Shown one piece after another: positions 12,351 through 26,005 of a DNA stretch of 64,000 bases (positions within the stretch are counted from its first letter, which is position 1; every line of letters starts with the position of its first letter). The DNA comes from Centrapalus pauciflorus (taxonomy: Eukaryota; Streptophyta; Magnoliopsida; Asterales; Asteraceae), in contig JAANYP010004803.1 in the NCBI GenBank assembly GCA_020465985.1, positions 124,001 through 188,000 of the forward strand. Reading direction: 5' to 3'. The position numbers were made by a program, and so were the translations under genes. The notes under the pieces are model-generated. The model searched no databases. It saw nothing but the letters and a program-made list of their open reading frames with translations, and had not been told where the DNA came from.

Positions 12351-14718
12351 ATGATTTATTACTTATGGATCATTAGTATTATTATTATTATATACATAAA
12401 TTCAACGTATACAAAATTTATTAACCAATTAAATAATAAAAATGGTTTAGGTTTCTTATATTATTTATTATGAAAATGTTATTACATTACTTTTAATTAC
12501 TATTATATATTACTTATGGATGATTATTATTATTTTTTTATAAAGAAAACTTAAAATTGAATCAAATAGTTAATACAATTAATTTAATTAAATAATAGGT
12601 TGGTTTAGGTTTCTTAAAAGAATTAGAAGTTTGAAAATTACAAAATTTTACTATGAAAACATAGAATTGAATCAAAGAGTTACAACTCTTTTATTATATG
12701 AGACTCAACTTTTGTCGATATTTTACTATTACTATTATTTATTACTTATGGATGATTATTATTAGTTTTTAGTAATCAAAACTTTGGATTTCTTTTTAAA
12801 AAAGAAAAGGAAAAAAAAGCTCAGAATTGAACCATTTAGCTACTACTCTTATTTATTACATGGAAGTATGGAACTCAACTTTTATTGATATTTGAGTAAA
12901 TTACAAAAATGGTCCCTGTGGTTTGTATAATATTTTGGATTCGGTCCCTGTGGTTTCAATTTTGCATAAACGGTCATTATTTGCATAGTTTACTTGCAGA
13001 AATGGTCCATCTGTCTCATTTATTTTCCTAAATGACAATTATACCCTTTTTCTTAATAGCAATTTTGGTCCCTTTCTTTTCATTAGTTTTGTTTTTGTTT
13101 TAAATTTTAAATCTTATTTTATTAAATGGTGATTTAATTAAGTTATTAGTATTATAATTGTTATTATTACTTAAAATGTATTTATTTTTATTAAAGTTAT
13201 ATTTTTATCTATTTAATAAATTTATTTTACGTTTCTATTACGTATTTAGTTTATTTATTAAAATTTTATTTATATTATATTTTATTCTTACAATTTTTAT
13301 ATGGTTATTAAAGTTTCCATCTATTTATTTCATTACATTAATATATTTTGATTTCACTATACCTTTTTAGTTTTTAAGAAAAATATATAAACTTAGGATT
13401 TAATTCAATTGGATTTAGATATTTGTTACATTATTATTTTGGTTTAAACTTAATATTCAATTTGTTTTGATTTAAATATTTTGTTACATTAAAACATTTA
13501 AATCAAAACAAATAAAAATGTTAGGTTTATATAGTTTTCTTGTAAATTATAATTAAACCAAAACATATTAATATAACAAAATATTTATGTCATAGCAAAT
13601 GAAATGTAATGTTTATACATTTTATTTGAAATTTATGACCTACTTAAAATGTATTAACCTAACAAAAAAATTTCAATATTTTATTATACTAATATGTCAC
13701 GGTTTAAATAAATTTTAATTTATCTTACGTTTCATTTATTATTTTTAACATGATTATACTGTTACATTAATACGATTCGAATTAATTATAAATTTAAAGA
13801 AAAAAAATATAAACTTAGGAATTTTTTACTTTGATTTTAAATTTTTGTTAGGTTAATACGTTTTAAGTTTGCTACAACTTTCATGTAAAATATATAAACA
13901 CAACATTTTATTTGTTATGATATAAATATTTTTCTATAGTAATATGTTTTGGTTTAATTATAATCTACAATAAAACTATATAAACCTAATTATTTGTTTT
14001 GACTTAAATGTTTTAATGTAACAAAATATTTGAATCAAAACAAATAGAATATTAAAGTTAAACCGAAATAACAATGTAACAAATATCTAAATCCAAACGA
14101 ATTAAATCCTGAGTTTATATATTTTCTTTAAAAGGTATAATGAAATCAAAGTATATTAACCTAATGAAATAAATAGATGGAATCATACAAAATACAAAAA
14201 AAAAACATATAAATATATTACAATGAAATCTAATATAAATAAAGTTATAATAAATAAATAAATTAAATACACAATTGAAATAAAAAAAAATAAATTATTT
14301 GATAAAAATATAACTTTAATAAAATAAAATAAGTGCATCTTAAATAATAATAATAAATTTAATTAAATCATTATTTATTAAATTAATATTTAAATTTTAA
14401 AAACAAAAACAAAATTCTTGAAAAGAAAAGGACCAAAATTGTTATTAATAAAAAGGGTATAATTGTCATTAAGGAAAAAAAATGAGATAGAGGGACCATT
14501 TCTGCAAGTAAACTATGCAAATAAGGACCGTTTATGCAAAATTGAAACCACAGGGACCAAATCCAAATTTTTATGCAAACCACAGGGACCATTTTTGTGA
14601 TTTACTCTTGATATTTATTACTTATGGATGATTATTATGATTATTTAGTAAAGAAAACTTAAAATTGAATCAAATATTTACTACTATTAATTATTACACG
14701 GGACTCAACTTTTATATA
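12350..14718. repeat. Imperfect tandem repeat at the Helitron 5' side, split by the MULE
   Basis: Units of about 150-230 bases recur, each with TTACTTATGGATGATTATTA, a block with AAATTGAATCAAA, and GGGACTCAACTTTTAT-like ends (starts near 12355, 12508, 12742 and 14617). The MULE at 12894-14607 is inserted in the last unit. The repeated GACTCAACTTTTAT block is the same as the 5' terminal sequence of the Helitrons here. Confidence 0.55.
12894..14607. mobile_element. Foldback Mutator-like element, 1714 bp, with 9-bp TSD
   Basis: The ends are exact inverted repeats beginning GAGTAAATTACAAAAATGG on the left, and the similarity continues inward: bases near 13150-13290 match the reverse complement of 14210-14345, so nearly the whole element is one long inverted repeat with arms of about 800 bases. 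It is flanked by a perfect 9-base duplication TTGATATTT at 12885-12893 and 14608-14616, which is the Mutator signature. No transposase frame is present; the small frames in it are mirror images of each other. A transcript through it would fold into a long hairpin. Confidence 0.92.
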
Positions 14719-15169
14719 CTAGTCATGACGTCCCGTGCGATGCACCAGGTTAAATGATTTTTTCATTAAAATATTATGTAAAGATTAGAGACATGTTCTT
14801 GTTATGGTGTTACTAAATTAAGTAAATAATGATTTTTTGTAGTTACTTCTTTTACTAAATAAATTAAATCAATGATTCAATATTAGACGTAAGTTAAATG
14901 TAATAAAAGATTGCTACCTACTCGGTAACTCATGTTAGTTTTATGTTATCAACTAAAATAAACTAACTAATAAATTAATTTATTTTGATCTAAGTAATTA
15001 TTATTATAAGTCATTACAATGAATTTATTGTTATTGAACTCAATTTAATTATCAAAATAAATTACAATAGAATAATTTATTTTGATTTAAACAAAATGGT
15101 TATTCTAGTTTATTATATGAAATTTATTAATATATGGCTTCACTTATCAAATTAAATAAATTCCATATC

Positions 15170-15320
15170 CCGAATGGACCTCAAAGTAGCAACATGTGCT
15201 TTTGGGGAGGATTTTCAATAGGAGGAGGTTGAGGATGGAGATTGACGTTATCATTGTTGTTGTTATTGTTATTGTCATTATTATTATTTAAACCGCTTCT
15301 ACTTCTGCCTCTTTCAACCA
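15170..15320 (-). pseudogene. Short coding-like fragment, Asn-rich N-terminus (possible Gag start)
   Basis: The minus strand reads from an ATG near 15320 as MVERGRSRSG, an asparagine-rich run and a Pro-rich stretch, then a stop near 15200. Asn- and Pro-rich starts like this are seen in plant Gypsy/Copia Gag proteins, so a captured retroelement piece is possible. No domain can be named. Confidence 0.3.
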
Positions 15321-15686
15321 TCTAAAACATTTCTTCAAAAATTAGTTTTTGATTAACCATTAATAAATCAATAACCCAAAATTCAGAAAATGATTTATTA
15401 ATGCTAAGAATCATTTTACTTATTCATGCACCCAATGGAGGCTGAACCTACATGAATAAGCTACTCAGGCAGGCAACTTATTACCAATTACAACCCCCTT
15501 GCAACTCTTAGATCTTATGATATTTTCAATTTCTTAAAATTGATCATGTTTAATCTCATCCACACCTTGGGCAACAGTATTACTGAGGAACCACCACTGA
15601 CACACACCATATAACAACTGCAAGTCACTGGCTCAAGTCTCACTTAGGATCCGTAATGCTCACCTTATATATATATATATATATAT

Positions 15687-16104
15687 GAATCAGGTTCATC
15701 AGCGTACCTATGAGATTCCAGCGTACCCAGCGTACCCTAATGTGAATGATCATTCACATATATTTTTTTGAATAAACATGTATAAGACAACATTATAAGA
15801 CTTTTTTTCAAAAGGAGCAACATCATAAATCTTGTGAATGATAAAAAAAGATCATGTGAATGGTCATTCACACCATTCACATTGTGTGAAATGACCATTC
15901 ACATGGATGACCATTCAAATAAATATGCATTGAGCATTCACATAAGTTTTAAGGACACAGAAAGTGTGAATGTATGTGAAATTCATATATCATGTGTATA
16001 ACATTAATTTAAACATAATTATGAGAAAAAAATTTTAAAAAAAGTTTTTTAAGGTTGGTACCTTCGGGTGCACTTGATTTCGAGAGGTACTTTTTTGAAC
16101 CTGA

Positions 16105-16107
<3 letters not shown>
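15687..16107. mobile_element. MITE inserted in a TA microsatellite
   Basis: Left end GAATCAGGTTCATCAGCGTAC, right end GTACTTTTTTGAACCTGACTC: inverted repeats of about 14-20 bases with few mismatches. Both sides abut TA repeats, so the target duplication is hidden. The core is non-coding and itself contains repeated GTGAATGATCATTCAC-type words. Confidence 0.7.

Positions 16108-16196
<89 letters not shown>
16108..16196. repeat. (TA)n microsatellite
   Basis: About 90 bases of almost pure TA, at the right border of the MITE. Confidence 0.95.
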
Positions 16197-16199
<3 letters not shown>

Positions 16200-16304
16200 G
16201 AATGTTAAAAATTTAAAATTACACTAATGCATTGATTTTCTTATTTATTACATGAGATTTGTCATTACATTTATTACATGGAGGACTCAACTTTTATATA
16301 TATA

Positions 16305-17512
16305 CTAGTCATGTAGACCCGTGCGATGCACTGGTTTATTATTTTATTTTATTAGATTTAGATATTCTTTTTAATTATACAATGTCTGTCTGATGTTATA
16401 CAATAAATGGAAAATTACCAAGAAATGTAATCTAAAATACAAAATTTGACAATAAAGGTTTTGGAAAAGTTTTTTGACCAAGAAAAATAATGAAAAATTC
16501 TATTTTGACCGACAAAGGAAATGAAATTCGAATTTTAGGTCAGAAAGATAATCAAATATATTTGTTTTACCAAAAAAAAATAGAGCATAAAACTAAAAAT
16601 GTACCTTCTTACCTGGTCATCAATACTTTTTTTGTTAAAATTAAAATTTATGTTATCTTTTTTGTCCTAAAAAAGTTCACATTACCTTTATTGTCGATGT
16701 TTGTAATTCATGTTACATTTTTTTTTGGTAAATTGGCCTATAATAAATTGTAAAAATACAAATATTAGTAACATCTATTTAGTATTTGATCTTAGAAGAA
16801 TTATAATAGGGTTCAAGAAATATTGCAGTAGGGTCACTCTAACTATGAAAATGAATAAAAAAATCTTAAAACTTTAAATTGAGTTGTTTATTAGGAACCA
16901 AAATTTAACAATATTTTAAGATTTTGTGAAACAATGTCATTTTATTAAAAAAATATTAATTCGATGAATTAAATATACACGTTGTATAGAGTAGGAAATT
17001 AAAAATTAACAAAAGCTTATATTCGTAGAACTGTAACTTTGTAGGTTGACAAAGAACCGAATTTTAAAATTATTAAAAATAAAAAATTGATTTAAAAGCT
17101 AATGTTTTAAAAGGTTTTTGGAAATTATTCATTTTAGTAACGAATTACGTCTGAATTATCCATTTTATTTATTTAAAGTTCTTGAACAAATCATATGATT
17201 TACTGTCTATTTTATTAATTACTTACTTTTTATTTTTATTTTTTACTAATTAAACGTAACCAATACAATTTAATGTAAAATTGTATATTAATTATTCCTT
17301 TTTGGTTTTAATTTTGTTACTTACAATCTTTTTCTAATGCTATTTGACAACTACAATTTCAAGATAGTTACTTTGATGATTAAAGTTTTTAAAATAATCT
17401 ATTATGATAATTATATAATTTAAATTGATTAAATAAGTTTATGTGAATCGACTTAAATTGTAAATAATAATAATAGCAACATACTTTTATATTAACTCAT
17501 ATATTAATTAAA
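16305..17512 (-). mobile_element. Helitron 3' part, minus strand, partner of 23686-29660
   Basis: CTAG at 16305-16308 and the hairpin GACCCGTGCGATGCACTGG mark a minus-strand 3' end. Bases 16305 to about 17050 are an inverted copy of about 28900-29660, including the same relic frame (16490-16753 plus, 29223-29408 minus; both contain YLVIN, FTLPLLS). The CTAG is set directly into the TATATA start of the element to its left, so this one inserted into that 5' end. Its own 5' end was not found; the element at 17513 seems to have inserted into it. Confidence 0.6.
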
Positions 17513-19179
17513 CTAGTCATGACGGCCCGTGCGATGCACCGGGCTAAATGATCTTTTAACTAAAATATTATGTAAAGATCAGATCCTTGCGATTGTTATG
17601 GTATTACTAAATTAAATAAATAAATGATTTTCGTAAATACTTCTGGTATTAAATAAATGACTGAATATTAGACATAATTTAACTTAATAAAATATTGTTA
17701 CTTACTCGGTAACTCATGTTAGTTTTATTTTATCAACTAAAATAAACCAACTTATAATATAATTTATTTTGATCTAAGTAAACTATCGTTATAAGTTATT
17801 ACATTGAATTTATTGTTATCGGCCTCAATTTATCAAACTAAATTACAATAGAATAATTTATATTGATTTAAACAAATGATCATTAGAATTTATTATATGG
17901 AATTTATTAATATATGACTCCACTTATCCAATTAAATAAACTAAATAATAAAATAATAATTTTATTCTAAAAAACTGAATATTGTAATTTATTATATGTA
18001 GTTAAATTACTACAAACATGAAATCATTTAGACTCAAGATTGCCATTGATTCATGAGAATTTGATATTTATGCAATGAAATAAAATATGAGACAAAAATA
18101 TGTGTAATTGTTAAAAAATTATTAGACTATTGCATTGTCATTAATATTATATATTTGTATAGACCCTAAAAAATCATATCAAACCAAAGTGAATTTTAAA
18201 ACTACTATACTTGTCGTGATTACTTTTTTTCATTATTATGCAAGCATAAAAGACTATTTTTCAGAATAAACTAAAGATTGAACTCAAAAAATACATGTTA
18301 ACGTATTCAAAAACCTTGCTCCATAATTAATTTTTAAAAACCACTGAAAACAACAAATACATATACGGAAGTGTGTAGTTGATTGAAATGAATTCTAAAT
18401 CAATAACAAATATACGTATGAGAAGTAGGAAAATGACATATAATTTTGTAATGAAAAGGTGGATGATATTAACCTTGACCATGTTAATGCTCGTTCTACT
18501 CATATGTTTCTTCATCTTGCAATGATAAAAAAATATTAGAAACGTAAAAATACGATCTTTCTTGAAATTGATCATGCATGAGAAATAAAACAAAAATGAT
18601 AATTCCAAGTGTTATTACAATTTTATATTATATAGATATTCTAAAAAAAATGAAACAATCAATATGACATTTATGTACAATTAGAATACGTACATCATAG
18701 GTTACATTTTAAATTTATATGAGAATTTTAAAAGAATTAAGCAATCAATATGACATTTATGTGTAATTAAAATGTGTACGTAGGTTACGTTTGAAAACTA
18801 TGAGAGAATTTCAAAAGAATTAATCAATCAATATGAGATTTATGTGTAATTATAATTTGTATATGATGCATGTATTAGTTACTTGAATCTATTAAAATTT
18901 AAATATATTAATTTTAACTACAAATAATACAATTAATTTTAAAATTTAAATTATATGTATCAATTAAATTACTTTTAAAGGTTATTTGATTAGTGATATC
19001 ATTTCATAAAAGTTCTTTAAATAAATATTTTTTAAAGTTTCTATATAACGTGTAATTCTATTATAAATATATTATTATACATTAATCTAAATACATATTA
19101 TTAAGCTTTTACATTGAATCCATGCAATTAGTATTTATTTGATAAATAACAATATTATTTATATCAAACATGTTGTAAC

Positions 19180-22100
19180 GAAGTTGAGTTCATTTTTTAA
19201 GGGGTATTTGAGGAATTATATATTTTCATACATAGTTCCTTAAAATATTAATTCTACAATGTGAAACTATATTACAAATTTCTTATTTTTATGTGTTAAT
19301 TTAAATATATATTAATTAAAAATGATATATATATAATTATAAAATTTTGAATTATCTATTTTGTTTGGTTTAATTTGTTGATATTACTTATTTTTAAAGG
19401 ATACTTGAGGAATCATAATTTTCATAAGAGCTTTTAAAAGTTAAAAAAATGTTTCTTAAAATTTAGGTACAACATGTAAGTATAATAAAAATTTTAATAC
19501 ATTAATTAAATATATGTTATTACATGAGATTTATGCTATACAACTTAACTTATCAAACTAATTTATTTTTATTCTAAATATATAATAATTGTATTTTATT
19601 ATATAGAATTATCAATATACGACTCAACTTATCAAATTAAATAAATTAAATAACAAAATTATTTATTATATACAAAAAATGATCATTGTAATATATTACA
19701 TGAAATTAATTTTTATAGATATTGAATCATTACCACTATTATGATTTTATAAAGATTAATGTATATGTTAAAAATTTTAAATATACAAAGAATGATCATT
19801 CATATATATTTTTTCCAATATAATATATCAAAATAAATATTCTTAGTCTCTTGTCATTTAAAGGAGATTCATGAATTACGGTTTTTGGTAAGATAATTTG
19901 GTTATTAAAGATATTTAATTTAAATAAATAGATTAAAATGTAACCCAATATTTTTTTTTTCCTTTTTGCTAACTTTATTTAGGTATAAAATAAAAAAAAG
20001 ATGTGTTTCCATATTAGTTTAATGTAATAATTGATTATTATATTCTTAGTGTCTCATCTTGTCTATGTGGTGTTTTGTAATTAAATAAATAAAAGATGTA
20101 TATCATATGTAAATAAATGTTAGTTGAGACATGTTGTCTTTATGATGTTACTAAATTAAATAAATAAATGATTTTCATGACTACTTTTTGGTATTAAACA
20201 AATTAAATCAATGACTTAATATTATATATTGCTATCTAATCGATAACCCATGATACTACTAATTACATGAAAAAAAGAAATAAGTATTTTGGATCTTAGG
20301 TGCAGGAGTGTTGTAAATTACATGATAAGAAAGTCTACACATATTCATATTACACATCCGATTTGTACTTCTACTCTAATTAATTCTTTATATTTATTTT
20401 CATACAATTCTCGAATGTAATTTTTTTTTTCACATGTGTCAATTATTTGTTTATACAAAACTATACTCATAATGATGAGATTTAACATTTATTTATGTAA
20501 AAATAAAGACAAAATAATTAAAATATTATGAGATAAATAAAATGTATTACGAATGTTGAGTTTGAAGTGTAGTAAAATTACACGGAAAAAATGCATGCAC
20601 ATAATAAACGGATTTATGTTCTTCATAAGTTCATATACATATTTGGTCATTGTCATTTTTTCCTACAATGCTCAAACACCAATTGAAAAATCTACGAAGT
20701 TGAGTTCATTTTTAAGGGGTATTTGAGGAATTATATATTTTTCATACATAGTTCCTTAAAATATTAAAAACATTTTCTACAATGTGAAACTATCTTACAA
20801 ATTTCTTATTTATGTGTTAATTTAAATATATATTAATTAAAATGATATATTTAATTATAAAATTCTGAATTATCTATTTTGTTTGGTTTAATTTGTTGAT
20901 ATACTTATTTTTACAGGATACTTGAGGAATCATAATTTTCATAAGAGCTTTTAAAAGTTAAAAAAATGTTTCTTAAAATTTAGGTACAACATGTAAGTAT
21001 AATAAAATTTTAATACATTAATTAAATATATGTTATTACATGAGATTTATGCTATACAACTTAACTTATCAAACTAATTTATTTTTATTCTAAATATATA
21101 ATAATTGTATTTTATTATATAGAATTATCAATATACGACTCAACTTATCAAATTAAATAAATTAAATAACAAAATTATTTATATATACAAAAAAATGATC
21201 ATTGTAGTATATTACATGAAACCAATTTTTTATAGATATTGAATCATTACCACTAATATGATTTTATAAAGACTAATGTATATGTTAAAAAATTTAAATA
21301 TACAAAGAATGATCATTCATATATATTTTTCCAATATAAAATATCAAAATAAATATTCTTAGTCTCTTGTCATTTAAAGGAAATTCATAAATTATGGTTT
21401 TTGGTAAGATAATTTGGTTATTAAAAATATTTAATTTAAATAAATAGATTAAAATGTAACCCAATATCTTTTTTCCTTTTTGCTAACTTTATTTAGGTAT
21501 AAAATAATAAAAGATGTATCTTACATATTAGTTTAATGAAATAATTGATTATTATATTCTTAGTGTCTCATCTTGTCTATGTGGTGTTTTGTAATTAAAT
21601 AAATAAAAGATGTATATCATATGTAAATAAATGTTAGTTGACACATGTTGTTTTTATGATGTTACTAAATTAAATAAATAACTGATTTTCATGACTACTT
21701 TTTGGTATTAAACAAATTAAATCAATGACTTAATATTATATATTGCTATCTAATCGATAACCCATGATACTATTAATTACATGAAAAAAAGAAATAAGTA
21801 TTTTGGATCTTAGGTGCAGGAGTGTTGTAAATTACATGATAAGAAAGTCTACACATATTCATATTACACATCGGGTTTGTACTTCTACTCTAAATAATTC
21901 TTTATATTTATTTCCATCAATTCTCGAATGTAATTTTTTTTTTCACATGTGTCAATTATTTGTTTATACAAAACTATACTCATAATGATGAGATTTAACT
22001 TTTATATATGTAAAAATAAAGACAAAATAATTAAAGTATTATGAGATAAATAAAATGTATCACGAATATTGAGTTTTAAGTGTAGTAAAATTACCGTAAA

Positions 22101-23685
22101 TTACACGGAAAAAATGCATGCACATAACAAAAGGATTTACGTTCTTCATAAGTTCATATACATATTTGCTCGTTGTCATTTTTTTCCTACATTGCTCAAA
22201 CACCAATTGAAGAATCTTTTAATATAATGACCTATTTATATATATAATTTTCTATATGTTTGAGACTCTTTATTTTCCAATGATTCATTCAATAATAAAT
22301 GTCAATTGAAGGCTTAATGAATTAAAAAATAAATTTAATTTAATGGTCATGTAAGTTATTTTTTTAATTAACTATGACATTAATTTTGATGGTGAAAAGG
22401 TTTAAATGTTACAAAGACTCTATTTTTAATGTATATGCTAAAAAATTTAAATCTACAAAGAATGATCATTTATATTTTTTTTCCAATATAATATATCAAA
22501 ATAAATATTATTAGTCTCTAGTCATTTAAGGGAGATTTATGAATTACGGTTTTTGGTAAGATAATTTGGTTATTAAAGATATTTAATTTAAATAAATAGA
22601 TTAAAAATGTATCCCAATATTTTTTTTCCCTTTTTGCTAACTTTATTTAGGTATAAAATAATAAAAGATGTATTTTACATATTAGTTTAATGAAATAAAT
22701 GATTATTATACTCTTAGTATCTCATCTTGTCTATGTGGTATTTTGTAATTAAATAAATAAAAGATGTATATCATATGTATATAAATGTTAGTTGACACAT
22801 GTTGTCTTTATGATGTTACTAAATAAATAAATAAATGATTTTCATGACTACTTTTTGGTATTAAACAATTTAAATCAATGACTTAATATTATATATTGCT
22901 ATCTAATCGCTAACCCATGATACTATTAGTGAGATTTATGCTATACAACTTAACTTATCAAACTAATTTATTTTTATTCTAAATATATAATAATTGTATT
23001 TTATAATATAGAATTATCAATATACGACTTAACTTATCAAATTAAATAAATTAAATAACAAAATTATTTATTATATACAAAAAATGATCATTGTAATATA
23101 TTACATGAAACTAATTTTTATAGATATTGAATCATTACCACTAATATGATTTTATAAAGATTAATGTATATGTTAAAAAATTTAAATATACAAAGAATGA
23201 TCATTCATATATATTTTTTCCAATATAATATATCAAAATAAATATTCTTAGTCTCTTGTCATTTAAATTAAAAGATAAGAAAGTCTACACATATTCATAT
23301 TACACATCGGGTTTGTACTTCTACTCTAAATAATCCTTTATATTTATTTCCATACAATTCTCGAATGTAATTTTTTTTTCACATGTGTCAATTATTTGTT
23401 TATACAGAACTATACTGATAATGATGAGATTTAACATTTATATATGTAAAAATAAAGACAAAATAATTAAAATATTATGAGATAAATAAAATGTATCACG
23501 AATGTTGAGTTTTAAGTGTAGTAAAATTACCGTAAATTACACGGAAAAAATGCATGCACATAACAAACGGATTTACGTTCTTCATAAGTTCATATACATA
23601 TTTGCTCGTTGTCATCTTTTTCCTACAATGCTCAAACACCAATTGAAGAATCTTCCAATATAATGACCTATTTATATATATATAA
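19180..23685. repeat. Large tandem duplication, unit about 1516 bp, third copy rearranged
   Basis: GAAGTTGAGTTCATTTTT starts both 19180 and 20696, and the sequence after them stays alike for about 1.5 kb. A third copy follows in shuffled blocks: 22430-22925 resembles 19770-20260, 22926-23270 resembles 19527-19865, and 23271-23685 resembles the end of the unit. Small indels separate the copies. There are no genes; the open frames at 21803 and 23496 are unsupported. Confidence 0.85.
22248..22430. other. Paralogous empty site for the nested Helitron
   Basis: The sequence ...TATATATAA then TTTTCTATATGTTTGAG runs on here without interruption at 22247/22248. The same left sequence ends at 23685 and the same right sequence starts at 29661, with the plus-strand Helitron between. 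This copy therefore keeps the state before insertion. Confidence 0.9.
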
Positions 23686-24121
23686 TCTATATATCTATAA
23701 AAGTTGAGTCCTCCATGTAATAAATGTGAGGACAAATTACATGTAATAAATAAGAATTGTTTATTATATAAATCTTAAACAAATTATTGTTTTGATATTA
23801 TATATAATTTTATCTTTAATGATAAATCGACCATCCAAATTCTTGCTTTAAATGTCAAATTGAAACCATCCACATTTTATGCTTAATCCTCCATGTAATA
23901 AATGTGAGGACAAATTCCATGTAATAAATAACTAGATTATTGACCCATGTATTACATGGGTATTTTTAATAAATAAATATTTTAAAATCTATATACAATA
24001 ATAAAATATTATTAAAAAATAATAAAACATTCATGTTAATATAGATAATTTTTTTGTGTTCTTATAAAATATTAATTTAATAGTCATGATATTAAGATAA
24101 AGATAGTTAATACGAAATTTT

Positions 24122-24903
24122 AATACGACCTCGTTTGTTTTCCATTAAGAGCCTCTTAAAAAGGTCTGAAATCTAAACTTCATATCTATAATAAATTAAT
24201 ACTGTTTGTTTAGGTTTAGACTTAAGAGGTTTAAACTTCTAATTTACCTCTAAAATTAAGAGAAAGATTTGGGCCTTGTTTGTTTTTAGTTAATAACCTC
24301 TTAATAACCTCTGAAGTGTAAACTTCAGATCTAAAATGAATTAAGATTGTTTGTTTTAGATTTAGATTTTAGAGGTTATAACTTCTAGATTTACCTCTTA
24401 AAATTAAGAGGATGAATTTGGACTGGAAAAAAAAAAAGAGAGGATAATTTCTATATAATTAATTTAGTTAATTCTAATAAAAAATATTTACTATTTTATT
24501 TTGATTTTATTTATTTAAATTAATTAGTTATAATATGTAATTAATTAGTTATAATATTTTAAAGTAATATTTTTCATATGTTTCATATTACGAAACAAAC
24601 AATCTTAAGATTACCTCTTAATTTCAGATTTCAGATCTTAAAACCACCTCTTAATTTCAGATGTGGTTTTCAGACTTCAGACGTTTAACATCTTAAATAA
24701 CAAATATCACCTTGGTCTTAAAAAAATTAAGAGGGTCTTTTCTTTATTTTTAATTTACAACCCTAATTTTATATTCTTCAAACAAACTATCTTAAGATCA
24801 CCAATTAATTTCAGATTTCAGATTTTAAGACCACCTCTTAGTTTCAGATGTGGTTTTCAGACTTCAGACATTTAATCTCTTAAAAAAAACAAATAGCACC
24901 TAA
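24122..24903. mobile_element. Cluster of MITE-like elements with TTGTTTGTTTTT ends
   Basis: Left ends CCTCGTTTGTTTTCCATTAA (24129) and GGGCCTTGTTTGTTTTTAG (24271) face right ends near 24715 and 24900 that are inverted (AAAAAAAACAAATAGCACC). The core holds repeated CTCTTAATTTCAGATT and CAGACTTCAGAC words in opposed orientation. It appears to be one element nested in or duplicated next to a relative. Family (hAT or other) cannot be set as the target duplication is unclear. Confidence 0.6.
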
Positions 24904-25345
24904 GTGTATTTACATCCCGATCCGTTTTACGACATTTATTGGTGTATTATTACCACCTCTTTTGAATCCAATAAAATCAAATTTTCATATGGAAATCATT
25001 TTATATTATAAAACATATATAGAGTTATAAAATATTGATTGGTATTTAGCTTTTACATAGTTGAATTGCACAAATTTTATTAGACAATCATAAATAAATC
25101 CATATAAGTATACTTTTTTAGAAATATTTTTAAAAAAATAAATGTTTGATATAAATAACTTTTGTCATATTGAAACACATAGTATTTAATTTAAAATATA
25201 TTGATAATGTACAATTTTAAGAAAGAAAACATAATTTGATTAAATAGATTTTTTTTTATTGTAGTATTATAAGTATCACATTTATTGATAGTTAATGTAT
25301 ATATTTAAATTTATTTACACAGTTAAATTAATTTGTGTAATCAAT

Positions 25346-26005
25346 AAATCTAAATAACAAAAATTTATAGTAAATAAAAAGTTTTCTCTGTCGATAGAAA
25401 CATCCTCTATTATTATAATAAATATTTAACTAAGATATTAAAAAAAATTCATTTCAATATATTTTTAGAAAACATTTAAGTTACTAATATTTTTTAAACA
25501 TAGTTATTAGAAGTTAAATACAATAATTGCATACTTAATTGTATTCTTTTTATGTATTTAAAACATTAATTAAGTTATATAAGTAGTGGAGTTATTTAAG
25601 GAAAAAGAGGAGGGAAAATTTTTTTTGATGTAAGGAGAGAGTGCCATGTGGCACAGATTATTTTGTTTTAGTATTAAATCTAAATAACAAAAATTTATAG
25701 TAAATAAAAAGTTTTCTCTGTCGATAGAAACATCCTCTATTATTATAATAAATATTTAACTAAGATATTAAAAAAAATTCATTTCAATATATTTTTAGAA
25801 ACATTTAAGTTACTAATATTTTTTAAAAATAGTTATTAGAAGTTAAATACAATAATTGCATACTTAATTGTATTCTTTTTATGTATTTAAAACATTAATT
25901 AAGTTATATAAGTAGTGGATTTATTTAAGGAAAAAGAGGAGGGAAAATTTTTTTTGGTGTAAGGAGAGAGTGCCATGTGGCACAAATTATTTTGTTTTAG
26001 TATTA
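25346..26005. repeat. 330-bp tandem duplication
   Basis: Two adjacent units start AAATCTAAATAACAAAAA at 25346 and 25676 and end with GTGCCATGTGGCAC plus a T-rich tail. They differ at only a few bases, so the duplication is recent. Confidence 0.9.

Larger units (their letters stand above)
7386..14718 (-). mobile_element. Helitron (non-autonomous), minus strand, with nested insertions
   Basis: The 3' end is at 7386 (CTAG 7386-7389, on the minus strand preceded by a GC-rich hairpin of the CGTGC-ATC-GCA type), next to a host A. The 5' side is put at about 14718, where the recurring Helitron 5' sequence (TATATAAAAGTTGAGTCC on the minus strand) stops against the next element's CTAG. The first 600 bases inward from the 3' end match those of the elements at 14719 and 17513. 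No coding capacity was found; a foldback MULE (12894-14607) is inserted in it. The 5' boundary is an inference and other old insertions may be included. Confidence 0.6.
14719..16304 (-). mobile_element. Helitron (non-autonomous), minus strand, about 1.6 kb
   Basis: The 3' end is CTAG at 14719-14722, followed inward by an ACGTCCCGTGCGATGCACC hairpin. The 5' side is marked at about 16262-16304 by the reverse complement of the family 5' sequence (AAAAGTTGAGTCCTCCATG on the minus strand), cut by the next element's CTAG at 16305. The 3' portion matches the elements at 7386 and 17513. It carries a coding-like fragment (15170-15320) and a MITE (15687-16107). Confidence 0.6.

Noticed and set aside
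16490..16753. 87-codon frame and its inverted counterpart at 29223-29408 as a conserved gene
   Set aside because: The similarity is explained by the shared Helitron 3' region; both are hydrophobic AT-rich translations, and lengths are not kept.
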